A DNA stretch of 64,000 nucleotides from Robinsoniella peoriensis. Lineage in GTDB: Bacteria > Bacillota > Clostridia > Lachnospirales > Lachnospiraceae. This document shows positions 1 to 7,765 of the stretch, in pieces; the stretch's first letter is position 1; every line of letters starts with the position of its first letter. The DNA lies in assembly GCF_042680125.1 (NCBI RefSeq), contig NZ_JBHTNY010000031.1. The stretch is one strand, 5' to 3'. Both the position numbers and the translations under genes were made by a program. A model generated the notes under the pieces. That model did not search any database and was not told the DNA's origin. It saw nothing but the letters and a program-made list of their open reading frames with translations.

Positions 1-189
1 TTCCAAAATGCGGGCATATCCGGTGCAAATTAACCCAACTTCATTTTTGGCGAGTTCCGTATATATTTTCTTTTGTTTATTAGTGATGTGTCCTTGGTCG
101 TCAGATAGAGCCTCCCAAGTAGCACTGCGCAGAAAACGGTTCCTGCACACCATAGAATTTATCTTAAGAGGTTCAAATAGCTGTTTCAT
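1..189 (-). CDS. NADH:flavin oxidoreductase (Old Yellow Enzyme family), N-terminal part, cut by the window edge
   Basis: Reading the minus strand from an ATG at 187-189 gives 63 codons with no stop before the left edge. The product starts MKQLFEPLKINSMVCRNRF and continues through RSATWEALSD and GLICTGYARI. These match the first beta-alpha units of the Old Yellow Enzyme TIM barrel, which binds FMN and reduces enones or related substrates with NAD(P)H. An AGGAG site lies eight bases upstream of the start and a promoter sits further upstream at 230-258. The plus-strand frame over the same bases encodes nothing recognisable and is an antisense shadow. The active site and any C-terminal iron-sulfur and FAD domains lie outside the window, so the subfamily (simple OYE or 2,4-dienoyl-CoA reductase type) cannot be decided. 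Confidence 0.82.
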   Translation of the reverse strand, partial: MKQLFEPLKINSMVCRNRFLRSATWEALSDDQGHITNKQKKIYTELAKNEVGLICTGYARILE

Positions 190-229
190 GTTATCAACTC
201 CTATCAACATAAAAATATATTACATTTAA

Positions 230-258
230 ATTGTAGACCCAAAAGGCTAAAAAAGCAA
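230..258 (-). promoter_or_regulatory. Sigma-A-type promoter for the Old Yellow Enzyme gene
   Basis: On the minus strand TTGCTT (258-253) and TACAAT (235-230) are separated by 17 bases, and the start codon follows about 40 bases downstream. Confidence 0.5.
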
Positions 259-291
259 GAATTCATTCTGAAAAAGTACACGGACCTGTAT

Positions 292-1002
292 TCATGAGTG
301 TTGTATCTTTAACTCTGATCGTATCAGGCGGACTATAGTCAGATAAAAGAAAAATAGTAAAAGTATCACGGCTGCAAAGCAAAGGGTAAATTGTAAAACA
401 AAGATATCCATTTCAGCCAAAATACCTTTTATCAGGCTTATGGGCTGTAAGATATCCCAGCTGTTAAAGCGGAGAAATCTTCCCAGATAGACACCGAATC
501 CGCTCAGAAGAGAAACGGCTGCTATGCAGATCCAGGATATAAAATGTGAAGTAAATGATGCCGTCATATTTAAAAACAGACGAAGAGATTCCAATCCAAG
601 AATAACTCCGTAGATACATCCAATCCCTATAGTAAACATTTTAAACCAAGCAAAAATATCCGTATTATATACGGTTCTACCTTTCTCTGACAGTTCTCCT
701 GCTTTTTCTATCCATACCAGGCTGTCATTAGAAATATGGATAAAATCGGTAATGATATAGATAGAATTTGGGAAAAATAACAGCCAGGATAAAGAGAAAA
801 GAGCAGCCCATAACTTCATTTTCCTGTTATAAAAATATATAGAAATTCCAATAAAAAACAGCGGCAAGGCAGCCAGTAAAACATTCCAGCCCAGCATTAA
901 ATATAGTGTATGTGGGAATTTCAGGTACATCAATAAGCAGATGCACCAGTACAGGATCACAGGATAGATGATAATATGATAGTTTTTTAAAGTTTTTAGC
1001 AT
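292..1002 (-). CDS. DUF1361 family multi-pass membrane protein
   Basis: This 236-residue protein is almost entirely hydrophobic, with six or seven likely membrane helices. It carries the hallmarks I associate with DUF1361: a LGWN motif near residue 38, WLLFFPNSIYIITDFIH near residue 73, and SGFGVYLGRFLRFNSWDI near residue 165. The molecular function of the family is not known to me; it is an integral membrane protein of Firmicutes and cyanobacteria. The start has a GGAGG-like site (GAAAGGAGGAACGG on the minus strand). It runs in the same direction as the Old Yellow Enzyme gene but is separated from it by about 100 bases holding that gene's promoter, so the two are probably not one operon. Upstream lies the gene-free palindromic region. 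Confidence 0.75.
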   Translation of the reverse strand: MLKTLKNYHIIIYPVILYWCICLLMYLKFPHTLYLMLGWNVLLAALPLFFIGISIYFYNRKMKLWAALFSLSWLLFFPNSIYIITDFIHISNDSLVWIEKAGELSEKGRTVYNTDIFAWFKMFTIGIGCIYGVILGLESLRLFLNMTASFTSHFISWICIAAVSLLSGFGVYLGRFLRFNSWDILQPISLIKGILAEMDIFVLQFTLCFAAVILLLFFFYLTIVRLIRSELKIQHS

Positions 1003-1026
1003 GATCCGTTCCTCCTTTCAGACAAG

Positions 1027-1749
1027 CTCTAGTACTACAGCGAACAATTTTATCTTATATTTGGGTTTTGTTGAGTAATGACGCTTTGTAGATGTAGGTA
1101 GTGTACGGAAAGATGGTTTTCTCAGTCGAGTGGAGACCCCGGGGCTGTGACCAGCTGTTCGTTGTTGGATTCAGCAGAGTGTGTTTCGGCAGTTTAGTAT
1201 GAATTGGGAGAAAGTTTAATTTTACTTGCTTACCTATCACAGAAGTAACTGGATGTAAGTACTATAACCATAAATATCTGCATTAGAATGAAGAATCCCA
1301 CTACAGTGATAAGATCAAGCTGCTTTCAGCCAATAGCGTCCAGCATGTCACAACCCCGGGGGCCCATCATGCTGAGAAAACCAGCTTTGTTTCAACGAAT
1401 GCTATCTCGGAAAGAGAAGGGGGCGAGCCAGGACATTGATTTGGAAGGCGTATAGCAGAGCTGAGTATTTACTTACCTTCCCAGAGGCCTTTTTGGCGGA
1501 TACAATTCGACTGGCTCCCATCGGATTGTAAGTGGGCAGTGAGCTGCGAAATGCATCAGGATTTCGGAGCGAATGCCCGCGTGCCGCCAAAAAGGGCTCT
1601 GGGAAGGTTAGAAAATGCCAGTTCTGCGGTAAGCCTTCCAAATCAATGTCCTGGCTCGCCCCCTTCTCTTTCCGTACACTACCTATCATATACAAAGCGT
1701 CTTCCTCAGCTAAACCCCAAGTTAAGAAACTGTTCGCTGTAGCTCTAGG
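1027..1749. repeat. Large imperfect palindromic intergenic element
   Basis: This gene-free stretch is self-complementary at two levels. The outer arms are 1029-1105 and 1675-1748; both read CTACAGCGAACA, GACGCTTTGTA and AGGTAGTGTA in inverted orientation. The inner arms are 1408-1502 and 1579-1674, and their first 42 or so bases are a perfect inverted match, beginning CGGAAAGAGAAGGGGGCG. The inner arms could form a stem of more than 90 pairs with a loop near 1503-1578. Open frames inside it are mirror images of each other and show no protein family. I read it as a non-coding repeat or the relic of a non-autonomous mobile element. Confidence 0.65.
1106..1415. mobile_element. Possible small insertion (MITE-like) splitting the palindrome
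   Basis: The outer arms of the palindrome are continuous with the inner arms on the right side (CGGAAAGA followed by the inner arm) but on the left they are interrupted by about 294 bases. The octamer CGGAAAGA occurs at both junctions (1106-1113 and 1408-1415), as a target-site duplication would. Inside, 1114-1156 and 1341-1383 are imperfect inverted repeats sharing TGGTTTTCTCAG and a CCCCGGGG core. The right repeat is set back about 24 bases from the junction, so the exact ends are uncertain. No transposase is present. Confidence 0.4.
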
Positions 1750-1830
1750 CTTATTCTAACACAGGAAAGGTCTAAAAACTATTAAAATAAGTAAGAGCTG
1801 CAGATATACGCGAAAATTGGAAAAAAGTAC

Positions 1831-1859
1831 TTGAAAAATTGCCAGCCTTATGATATGAT
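1831..1859 (+). promoter_or_regulatory. Promoter of the rpsF-ssb-rpsR operon
   Basis: TTGAAA at 1831-1836 and TATGAT at 1854-1859 are separated by 17 bases, about 85 bases before rpsF, leaving a transcribed leader. Confidence 0.6.
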
Positions 1860-1887
1860 TTTAACTTGTGATATATTATTTATTAAT

Positions 1888-1942
1888 TTCCTTGCTCCCC
1901 ACATAGATAGGGGGCCAGAGACCATAAGGAGGTGCCAAGAGC
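1888..1942 (+). promoter_or_regulatory. Candidate S6:S18 autoregulatory mRNA leader
   Basis: The leader folds into a small CCCC/GGGG hairpin (1897-1914) enclosed by GCTC (1894-1897) and GAGC (1939-1942), with the AGGAGG ribosome site (1927-1932) inside. A leader bound by the S6:S18 complex is known in front of rpsF in many Firmicutes. The match here is by position and overall fold; I did not align it to the published consensus. Confidence 0.4.
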
Positions 1943-2230
1943 ATGAACAAATATGAATTAGCCGTTGTTGTCAACGCAAAAATCGAAGAAGATGTAAGAG
2001 TAGCAACTATCGAAAAGGTAAAAGAATACATTACCCGTTTCGGTGGAACAATCACAGACGTTGATGAATGGGGTAAGAAAAGATTAGCTTACGAAATTCA
2101 GAAAATGAAAGAAGGATTTTACTACTTCATCCATTTCGAATCTGATTCAACATGCCCAGCGGAAGTTGAAAGACGTATCCGTATCATGGAAAATGTTATC
2201 AGATATTTATGCGTAAGACAGGATGCATAG
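1943..2230 (+). CDS. rpsF: 30S ribosomal protein S6
   Basis: The 95-residue product starts MNKYELAVVVNAKIEEDVR and contains WGKKRLAYEIQKMKEGFYY, the signature of ribosomal protein S6. S6 binds the central domain of 16S rRNA together with S18. Length is normal for Firmicutes. The start is preceded by AGGAGG ten bases upstream. It is the first gene of the conserved rpsF-ssb-rpsR operon; ssb follows after 19 bases. A structured leader before it suggests translational feedback by the S6:S18 complex. No anomalies are seen. Confidence 0.97.
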   Translation: MNKYELAVVVNAKIEEDVRVATIEKVKEYITRFGGTITDVDEWGKKRLAYEIQKMKEGFYYFIHFESDSTCPAEVERRIRIMENVIRYLCVRQDA

Positions 2231-2249
2231 ATAGAAAAGAGGAGAAAGT

Positions 2250-2702
2250 ATGAACAAAGTCATTTTAATGGGGCGTTTAACCAGAGATCCTGAGGTTCGT
2301 TATTCATCAGGAGAAAATTCCATGGCAGTAGCAAGATACACATTAGCAGTAGACCGCAGATTCAAACGTGACGGAGAAGCAACCGCTGACTTTATCGGCT
2401 GTGTTGGATTCGGAAGACAGGCTGAGTTTGCAGAAAAGTATCTTCGTCAGGGTATGAAGATTGCTGTTACTGGACGTATTCAGACTGGAAGTTATACAAA
2501 CAAAGACGGACAGAAAGTCTACACTACGGATATTGTTGTTGAAGATCACGAATTCTGTGAGAGCAAGAACGCATCTATGGCTGGCGGCGAAGGGGGCATG
2601 CAGTCAGCTGCACCATCATCCAGACCGACACCAAGTGCGGCATCAGGAGACGGATTCATGAACATCCCGGATGGCATTGATGAGGAATTACCATTTAATT
2701 AA
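2250..2702 (+). CDS. ssb: Single-stranded DNA-binding protein
   Basis: The 150-residue product begins MNKVILMGRLTRDPEVRYS, the start of the SSB OB-fold, which spans about residues 1-105. A Gly/Ser/Pro/Ala-rich linker follows, then an acidic tail ending DGIDEELPFN, the tip that recruits replication and repair proteins. SSB coats single-stranded DNA during replication and recombination. It sits between rpsF and rpsR as in most Firmicutes, with a GAGGAGAAAGT ribosome site. The position identifies it as the main chromosomal copy, not a phage or plasmid paralogue. Confidence 0.97.
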   Translation: MNKVILMGRLTRDPEVRYSSGENSMAVARYTLAVDRRFKRDGEATADFIGCVGFGRQAEFAEKYLRQGMKIAVTGRIQTGSYTNKDGQKVYTTDIVVEDHEFCESKNASMAGGEGGMQSAAPSSRPTPSAASGDGFMNIPDGIDEELPFN

Positions 2703-2768
2703 AACTAAAATGAGAAGCAGATCTCATACATTATATGAATTCGAAATTTGTAAAAGGAGGTAACAAAC

Positions 2769-3035
2769 ATGGCTTATAATAGAAATGATAGAGGCGGCGA
2801 TTCTCCGATGAAGAGAAGAGGCGGACGTAGAAGAAAAAAAGTTTGCGTATTCTGTGGTAAAGAGAATACCGAAATCGATTACAAGGATGTTAATAAATTA
2901 AAAAGATATGTATCTGAGAGAGGAAAAATTCTTCCTAGAAGAATCACAGGAAACTGTGCAAAACATCAGAGAGCTCTTACAGTTGCAATTAAGAGATCAC
3001 GTCATATCGCTTTAATGCCATACGTAATGGACTAA
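2769..3035 (+). CDS. rpsR: 30S ribosomal protein S18
   Basis: The 88-residue product contains KRRGGRRRKKVCVFCGKEN and DYKDVNKLKRYVSERGKI, then RRITGNCAKHQRAL, which together define ribosomal protein S18. It keeps a Cys-x-x-Cys pair (VCVFCGKE) plus a later Cys and His, the C+ form able to bind zinc. It pairs with S6 on the small subunit. It has a strong AAAAGGAGGT ribosome site and is the last gene of the operon, closed by a clear intrinsic terminator. Confidence 0.97.
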   Translation: MAYNRNDRGGDSPMKRRGGRRRKKVCVFCGKENTEIDYKDVNKLKRYVSERGKILPRRITGNCAKHQRALTVAIKRSRHIALMPYVMD

Positions 3036-3054
3036 TCATTAAAATTGATAGCTT

Positions 3055-3091
3055 AACCGCCATTGTTTGAAACAATGGCGGTTTTTTTGTC
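3055..3091 (+). terminator. Rho-independent terminator after rpsR
   Basis: The arms AACCGCCATTGTTT and AAACAATGGCGGTT form a long perfect hairpin followed by seven T residues. Confidence 0.93.
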
Positions 3092-3128
3092 TATAATTGC
3101 CAGATTTTTAAGCGTAAAAACATCATAC

Positions 3129-3184
3129 TTGACATCCTGGTAAATTCTGTATATAATACTACATGTTAATAGTTAGAATTCTAA
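3129..3184 (+). promoter_or_regulatory. Consensus promoter and palindromic operator of the MarR gene
   Basis: TTGACA (3129-3134) and TATAAT (3152-3157) lie 17 bases apart, a near-perfect sigma-A promoter. Just downstream is the perfect palindrome TTAGAATTCTAA (3173-3184), followed by a further TATTAGAATAC half-site. A palindrome at the transcription start of a marR gene is the usual place for an autoregulatory operator. Confidence 0.65.
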
Positions 3185-3219
3185 GTATTAGAATACAAAT
3201 AAAAAGGAGACTCCAATCA

Positions 3220-3636
3220 ATGGATTTTCACATATTATTAATGGTAAATCAGGCAGTGTTCCAAAGAAAGTTTTTTGCAAAAATTGCAGAGACAGGTCTG
3301 ACTTCAGGGCAGCCAAAAGTATTAGATTACTTAAGGGATCATGACGGCAGTGTACAAAAGGATATTGCATCAGCTTGTCAGATTGATCCGGCTACCGTTA
3401 CCAGTCTCTTACTCCGTATGGAGGAAGCAGGCTTGGTACAACGGAGAAACCAACCGGGAAATAGAAGATCACTTCATGTGTTTTTAACAGATAAGGGAAA
3501 GAGGGAGATCGTAAAAATTCAAAAAGCCTTTTTAGAACTGGAAGAGGAGGTATTTAAAGGATTTTCTGCGGAGGAAAGAACGGGTTTTATGGAAATGTTC
3601 ATGAAAATAAATCAAAATATTTCCGATGAGAAATAG
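3220..3636 (+). CDS. MarR family transcriptional regulator
   Basis: The product of about 138 residues has the MarR winged helix-turn-helix: TSGQPKVLDYLRDHDGSVQK, then IASACQIDPATVTSLLLRMEEAGLV, then the wing RRNQPGNRRSLHVFLTDKGK. MarR dimers repress genes by binding palindromes and are often released by small phenolic or oxidising ligands. I start at ATG 3220 because GGAGA lies eight bases upstream and the homologous N-terminus begins there; an earlier in-frame ATG at 3163 lies before the ribosome site. The next gene, a YczE-like membrane protein, follows closely and may even overlap, so MarR probably controls it and itself through the palindrome at 3173-3184. The ligand is unknown. Confidence 0.88.
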   Translation: MDFHILLMVNQAVFQRKFFAKIAETGLTSGQPKVLDYLRDHDGSVQKDIASACQIDPATVTSLLLRMEEAGLVQRRNQPGNRRSLHVFLTDKGKREIVKIQKAFLELEEEVFKGFSAEERTGFMEMFMKINQNISDEK

Positions 3637-3709
3637 AGCAGGTATAAAACCGTATCTCACTTCTAAATATAAAAAATTTAAGACATACTTTGGAAAGAAG
3701 GAATATAAA

Positions 3710-4387
3710 GTGGAGAAATTAAAACGTTATGGAGTATTTATGGCAGGCTTATTTGTCAGTTCCCTGGGGGTGAGTTTTGTTACAAAGGCGGATCTTGGAA
3801 CCTCTCCTATTTCATCCATCCCCTATACGCTGAGTCTGAAATACGATATGACTCTGGGGGAATTTACAATTGCATTCAGCCTGCTTCTTATATTGTTTCA
3901 AATAGCAATACTCCGTAAAAGGTTTCGAAAAGAATCTTTGCTTCAAATTCCAGTTTCTGTTTTGTTTGGATATTTTATTGATCTCACCATGCTCTTGATC
4001 AATTGGGTGAATCCGGGAGCATACATTATGAAAATTATCATGTTGCTTGCCGGATGTATAATTTTGGGATTTGGAGTATATCTGGAAGTACTGGCAAATG
4101 TGGTGATGCTTCCGGGAGAAGCTTTTGTCCAGGCAGTTACGCTTACGTGGAAAAAGGATTTTGGACCAACAAAGGTGGTATTTGACGCTTCTATGACAAT
4201 TATGGCAGGAATTATTTCTTTTGTAATATTTCAGGAGATACAAGGAGTTAGGGAAGGAACTGTGGTTGCAGCTTTGGTGGTAGGATTTGTTGCAAAGTTC
4301 TTCGGCAAAAGACTGGGATTTATGGAAAAAATATTGTTTACTACGGCCACGGAAAAAGAACATGACAAACTGATAGAGAATGTGTAA
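3710..4387 (+). CDS. YczE/YitT-type integral membrane protein
   Basis: The protein has about six hydrophobic segments. It carries YGVFMAGLFVSSLGVSF at its start, then TKADLGTSPISSIPYTLS, a pattern typical of the YczE/YyaS group of membrane proteins whose substrate is unknown. I choose GTG 3710, preceded by GAAGGAA with good spacing. An upstream ATG at 3626, overlapping the end of marR, would add 28 basic residues not expected in the family, but it cannot be excluded. The tight arrangement with marR suggests one transcript. A role in efflux or sensing of a small molecule is plausible from the MarR partnership but is inference only. Confidence 0.75.
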   Translation: MEKLKRYGVFMAGLFVSSLGVSFVTKADLGTSPISSIPYTLSLKYDMTLGEFTIAFSLLLILFQIAILRKRFRKESLLQIPVSVLFGYFIDLTMLLINWVNPGAYIMKIIMLLAGCIILGFGVYLEVLANVVMLPGEAFVQAVTLTWKKDFGPTKVVFDASMTIMAGIISFVIFQEIQGVREGTVVAALVVGFVAKFFGKRLGFMEKILFTTATEKEHDKLIENV

Positions 4388-4448
4388 CCCCGATGATATG
4401 AGGACTGTCTGGATCACACCCTGAGGAAGAAAACAGATAACAAAGCAG

Positions 4449-4477
4449 TTGCAGTTTATATGGAAAAAGCATATAAT
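4449..4477 (+). promoter_or_regulatory. Promoter of the LacI-family gene
   Basis: TTGCAG (4449-4454) and TATAAT (4472-4477) are 17 bases apart, about 30 bases upstream of the start codon. Confidence 0.6.
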
Positions 4478-4509
4478 TAGTGGCAGAAAATGTAACATAG
4501 GAGGAAATT

Positions 4510-5538
4510 ATGGCGGTTACATTACAGCAAATAGCTGATAAAGCAGGGGTATCGAGAGGTACTGTGGACCGGGCATTGAATAACCGGGGGCGGATTAATC
4601 CGGAAGTAGAGGAACGGATTAAGCGGATTGCCAAAGAAATGGGATATCAGCCTAACAGAGCAGGCAGAGCATTGGCGATGTCCAGGCATTCTATCAGGAT
4701 TGGTGTTATTTTACAGTCGATAGATACCCCTTTTATGCAGCAGGTAAAAGAGGGCGTTGAAGCCGCAAAGGAAGAGGTCCAGCGCATGGGGGCCGAGGTG
4801 GAAATAAAAGAAATCGGGGGTATTGATGCTTCCGCTGCGATTGCTTATATGGAAGAAATGAGGGAGAGCGGATGCAATGCGATTGCGCTTGTACCAAGTG
4901 AAGATGAGTTTTTAAAGACTACGGTAGATACATTTGTGCAGGATTATCAGATTCCTGTTGTTACCTTTAATTCTGATATAGCAGGATCTAAACGTCTGTG
5001 CTTTATAGGGCAGGATACTTTACAAAGCGGGAAAGCAGCGGCAGGATTAATGAGTGAAATTGTCTGTACTCATGGTAAAGTGCTGGTCATATCTGGACAT
5101 CCAACGAATCAGGGTCATAAGAACAGAGCAAAAGGTTTCGTGGAAGAGCTGAAGGCTTGCAGACCGGATGTGGAACTTCTGGATATGAAATATGCATATG
5201 ACGATGATTGGGCAGCTGAGAAGATAGTGGAAGAGGCATTGCATAATACAGAGGAATTAGCGGGCATATACCTGACTGCATCAGGCGTGGAAGGTGTATG
5301 CAAAGTAATCGAACATTATGGAATGGCGGGCAGGGTAAAGGTTATTTCCAATGACTTAACAGGTAAGAACGAAGAATATTTAAAAAAAAGAACCATTCAG
5401 TTTTTGCTGGGGCAGGATCCTTTTGCTCAGGGGAATAACTCTGTAATGATTTTATTTCATAAACTTTTTGACGGTATTGAGCCGGATAAGGAATATAATT
5501 ATACTGAAATTGTTATAAAAAATAGATATAATATATAA
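4510..5538 (+). CDS. LacI family transcriptional regulator, probable regulator of the inositol operon
   Basis: The 342-residue protein has an N-terminal LacI helix-turn-helix (TLQQIADKAGVSRGTVDRAL, residues 4-23) and hinge helix NRAGRALAMSRHSIRIGV. A periplasmic-binding-protein-like effector domain follows (about 60-335) of the type that binds sugars or polyols. The effector half resembles the ribose/inositol-binding class, with FNSDIAGSKRLCFIGQD in the cleft region. The start is set by GGAGG ten bases upstream. It has its own promoter and terminator, and the inositol operon begins about 325 bases downstream with a LacI-type palindrome lying between its -35 and -10 boxes. Repression of iolG-iolI-iolH relieved by inositol or an inositol derivative is therefore the simplest reading, though not proven. 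Confidence 0.9.
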   Translation: MAVTLQQIADKAGVSRGTVDRALNNRGRINPEVEERIKRIAKEMGYQPNRAGRALAMSRHSIRIGVILQSIDTPFMQQVKEGVEAAKEEVQRMGAEVEIKEIGGIDASAAIAYMEEMRESGCNAIALVPSEDEFLKTTVDTFVQDYQIPVVTFNSDIAGSKRLCFIGQDTLQSGKAAAGLMSEIVCTHGKVLVISGHPTNQGHKNRAKGFVEELKACRPDVELLDMKYAYDDDWAAEKIVEEALHNTEELAGIYLTASGVEGVCKVIEHYGMAGRVKVISNDLTGKNEEYLKKRTIQFLLGQDPFAQGNNSVMILFHKLFDGIEPDKEYNYTEIVIKNRYNI

Positions 5539-5633
5539 AGTTGATCAAGAGTGAAAAACGAAGTAACAAATATATGACCAAAGAAAAAATAATATTTTAT
5601 TACAGTTGGTAAAAATAACCAAAATATGTGCAA

Positions 5634-5683
5634 GATGTGTTGATGATAAAGACAATCATCAATCATGTTGCACATATTTTTTG
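5634..5683 (+). terminator. Rho-independent terminator after the LacI-family gene
   Basis: ATGTGCAA with GTTGATGAT on the left pairs with ATCATCAA and TTGCACAT on the right, followed by a run of six T residues. Confidence 0.85.
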
Positions 5684-5745
5684 TTTATCATTTAACAAAT
5701 AGCAAAATGTTCCAAAAATACCGTTGGCAAATTGTATAAAAAAGC

Positions 5746-5776
5746 AATTGTGTTCACGCGCACGCAATGATATTAT
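5746..5776 (+). promoter_or_regulatory. Inositol-operon promoter with embedded LacI-type operator
   Basis: TTGTGT (5748-5753) and TATTAT (5771-5776) are 17 bases apart. The spacer holds an imperfect palindrome with CG-rich centre, ATTGTGTTCAC facing GCGCACGCAAT, the layout of LacI-family operators. Binding there would block RNA polymerase. The rest of the 5539-5863 gap is AT-rich leader with no gene. Confidence 0.55.
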
Positions 5777-5863
5777 AGCCGTATCAGAAAGATAGTTTAG
5801 TTAAAAAAACCTTATGTAAGAAGTAAATCAGTTAACCAAAATGATAATAAGAAAGGTGGAAAA

Positions 5864-6871
5864 ATGATGTTAAGAGTTGGAGTTATTGGATGCGGTGGAA
5901 TGGGTAAGGATCATATTAAGCGACTTACAGACAAGATTCAGGGGGCAGAAGTTACAGCAGTTTCAGATGTATTTGAAGAAGGGGCTAAAGCAGCGGCGGC
6001 TATCTGCCAGGCGAAGGTTTATCACAATAGTCAGGAGCTGATTCTTGATCCTGAAGTAGATGCAGTTGTCATTACATCCCCTGGTTTTGCACATGCGGAA
6101 TCTATTTTAGAGGCAATTAAGGCAGGAAAGCCGGTATTTAGTGAGAAACCCCTGGCAACAACAGCAGATGACTGTCTCAGGATTGTAAAAGCAGAGCTGG
6201 AATCCGGAAAACATCTGGTTCAGGTAGGTTTTATGCGCCGTTACGACAAGGGTTACAATCAGGTGAAGGAAGCTTTGGATTCCGGAGAGTACGGTGCGCC
6301 ATTAATGCTCCATTGCACCCATAGAAACCCCGAGGTAGGCACAAATTATACCACACCCATGGCAGTGCATGACACTGCAATCCATGAGATAGATGTATTG
6401 CACTGGCTGATTGATGATGAGTATGAGTCAGCACAGGTTATTATGCCAGGCTGTACAAAATATTCACATTCTAAGTTAAAAGATCCTCAGATTATGCTTC
6501 TTAGGACAAAAAAGGGCATCTGTATTGATGTAGAGGTCTTTGTAAATTGTAAATTTGGTTATGACATTAATTGTGAGGTTGTTTGTGAAGATGGCGTTGT
6601 GAAGATGCCCGCTCCGGCATATCCTGTTATCCGGAGAAATGCTGCATTATCAACGACAATTGATACGGACTGTTTTGTTCGTTTCCGTGATTCCTATGAT
6701 ACGGAAATGCAGAACTGGGTTGAAAATGCAAAAAAAGGAGTTGTCACAGGACCTACCGCATGGGATGGGTATCTCGCAGCAGTTACCGCAGATGCACTTG
6801 TAAAGGCTCAGGAAACCGGTAACGTCGAACTTATAAAAACCGATATGGAAAAACCAGAATTTTATCAATAG
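5864..6871 (+). CDS. iolG: Inositol 2-dehydrogenase (Gfo/Idh/MocA family)
   Basis: The 335-residue enzyme has an N-terminal Rossmann fold (GVIGCGGMGKDH, residues 6-17) and the family motif EKP at 94-96. The catalytic set K95, D170 and H174 (DTAIHEIDVLHW) matches K97, D172 and H176 of Bacillus subtilis IolG with a constant offset of two. Long stretches such as VQVGFMRRYD, CTHRNPEVG and SGPTAWDGY-like residues are also IolG-like. It oxidises myo-inositol to 2-keto-myo-inositol (scyllo-inosose) with NAD+, and can work on D-chiro-inositol. It is the first gene of the operon after a LacI-controlled promoter, with AGGTGG as ribosome site. iolI follows after 24 bases. Confidence 0.92.
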   Translation: MMLRVGVIGCGGMGKDHIKRLTDKIQGAEVTAVSDVFEEGAKAAAAICQAKVYHNSQELILDPEVDAVVITSPGFAHAESILEAIKAGKPVFSEKPLATTADDCLRIVKAELESGKHLVQVGFMRRYDKGYNQVKEALDSGEYGAPLMLHCTHRNPEVGTNYTTPMAVHDTAIHEIDVLHWLIDDEYESAQVIMPGCTKYSHSKLKDPQIMLLRTKKGICIDVEVFVNCKFGYDINCEVVCEDGVVKMPAPAYPVIRRNAALSTTIDTDCFVRFRDSYDTEMQNWVENAKKGVVTGPTAWDGYLAAVTADALVKAQETGNVELIKTDMEKPEFYQ

Positions 6872-6895
6872 AAATATGAAAATGGAGGAATTGAT

Positions 6896-7729
6896 ATGAA
6901 GATTGGATTTAATGAAGCAACGGCACTGGAATGCAAAGGTCAGTCCTTAATGGCGGACTTGGAAGCATGTGAGAAGTATGGATTTGATTATATTGAGATT
7001 CGTTTTGATTGCGTAAAGGATTATCTGAAAGATCATACATTAGAGGAACTTGCAGAATGGTTTCAAAACCATCACTTAAAACCATGGGCTTATAATACGC
7101 TGATTTTTTTCAATCAGAGAGATGAAGCCGGAGTGAAAGAAATTGATGCGGAGACAGAATTCATCATAAAGGTCTGCAAGGCAATTGATATGAAAATGCT
7201 CATTACAGTTCCATCTTTTGACGTAAAGGATATATCAGTCACTGACATTAAAGAAGAAGCAGTGGACAGACTGCGTTATCTATCCGATAAAGTAGGAAGC
7301 GGGATTAAGATTTCCCTGGAATTCTGTGGTGCTCCAAACTGTTCCATTAATCAGTTTGGAACGGCATACGATGTAGTGAAAGCGGTAAACCGTGAAAACG
7401 TGGGAGTTACTTTGGATACGTTTCATTTTCATGAAATGTGCTCGAAACTGGAAGATCTTCGAAATGCCGATGGCAAGAAGATTTTCGCGTATCATTTAAA
7501 TGATTGTGAAGATCTTCCACTGGGTTCTTGTGGAGATGACAAACGTCTATGGCCTGGAGAGGGAGTTGTTGATCATTCCGGTATAGCTAAAGCGCTAAAA
7601 GAAATTGGATTTGACGGTGTATGTACAATTGAAGAATTCCGTCCGGAATATTATGAGATGACTCATGATGAAAATGTAAAAAAGGCGGCAGAGGTAACCA
7701 GGAGTTTTGTTGCAAAGTATTTTGAATAG
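6896..7729 (+). CDS. iolI: 2-keto-myo-inositol isomerase
   Basis: This 277-residue TIM-barrel protein of the sugar-phosphate isomerase/epimerase (xylose isomerase-like) family matches B. subtilis IolI along its length, starting MKIGFNEATALE. The four metal ligands fall at exactly the IolI positions: E142 (ISLEFCG), D174 (TLDTFHFHE), H200 (FAYHLND) and E246 (CTIEEFRPEYY). IolI interconverts 2-keto-myo-inositol and 1-keto-D-chiro-inositol; together with IolG this allows myo- to D-chiro-inositol exchange. GGAGG precedes the start. A strong hairpin lies between this gene and iolH. Confidence 0.9.
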   Translation: MKIGFNEATALECKGQSLMADLEACEKYGFDYIEIRFDCVKDYLKDHTLEELAEWFQNHHLKPWAYNTLIFFNQRDEAGVKEIDAETEFIIKVCKAIDMKMLITVPSFDVKDISVTDIKEEAVDRLRYLSDKVGSGIKISLEFCGAPNCSINQFGTAYDVVKAVNRENVGVTLDTFHFHEMCSKLEDLRNADGKKIFAYHLNDCEDLPLGSCGDDKRLWPGEGVVDHSGIAKALKEIGFDGVCTIEEFRPEYYEMTHDENVKKAAEVTRSFVAKYFE

Positions 7730-7765
7730 CTGCATCTATGATATGGTGCCGCATTACCAGAACCC

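Noticed and set aside
8..229. Plus-strand 73-codon open frame at the left edge
   Set aside because: The minus strand of the same bases encodes a clear Old Yellow Enzyme N-terminus with ribosome site and promoter; the plus-strand product matches nothing.
1402..1759. Open frames of 67-97 codons on both strands inside the palindrome
   Set aside because: They lie in inverted copies of the same DNA, lack ribosome sites and show no protein features; the palindrome itself explains them.
3812..4498. 228-codon minus-strand open frame opposite the YczE-like gene
   Set aside because: The composition is rich in His, Cys, Phe and Asn as typical of antisense frames; the plus-strand membrane protein is clearly the real gene.
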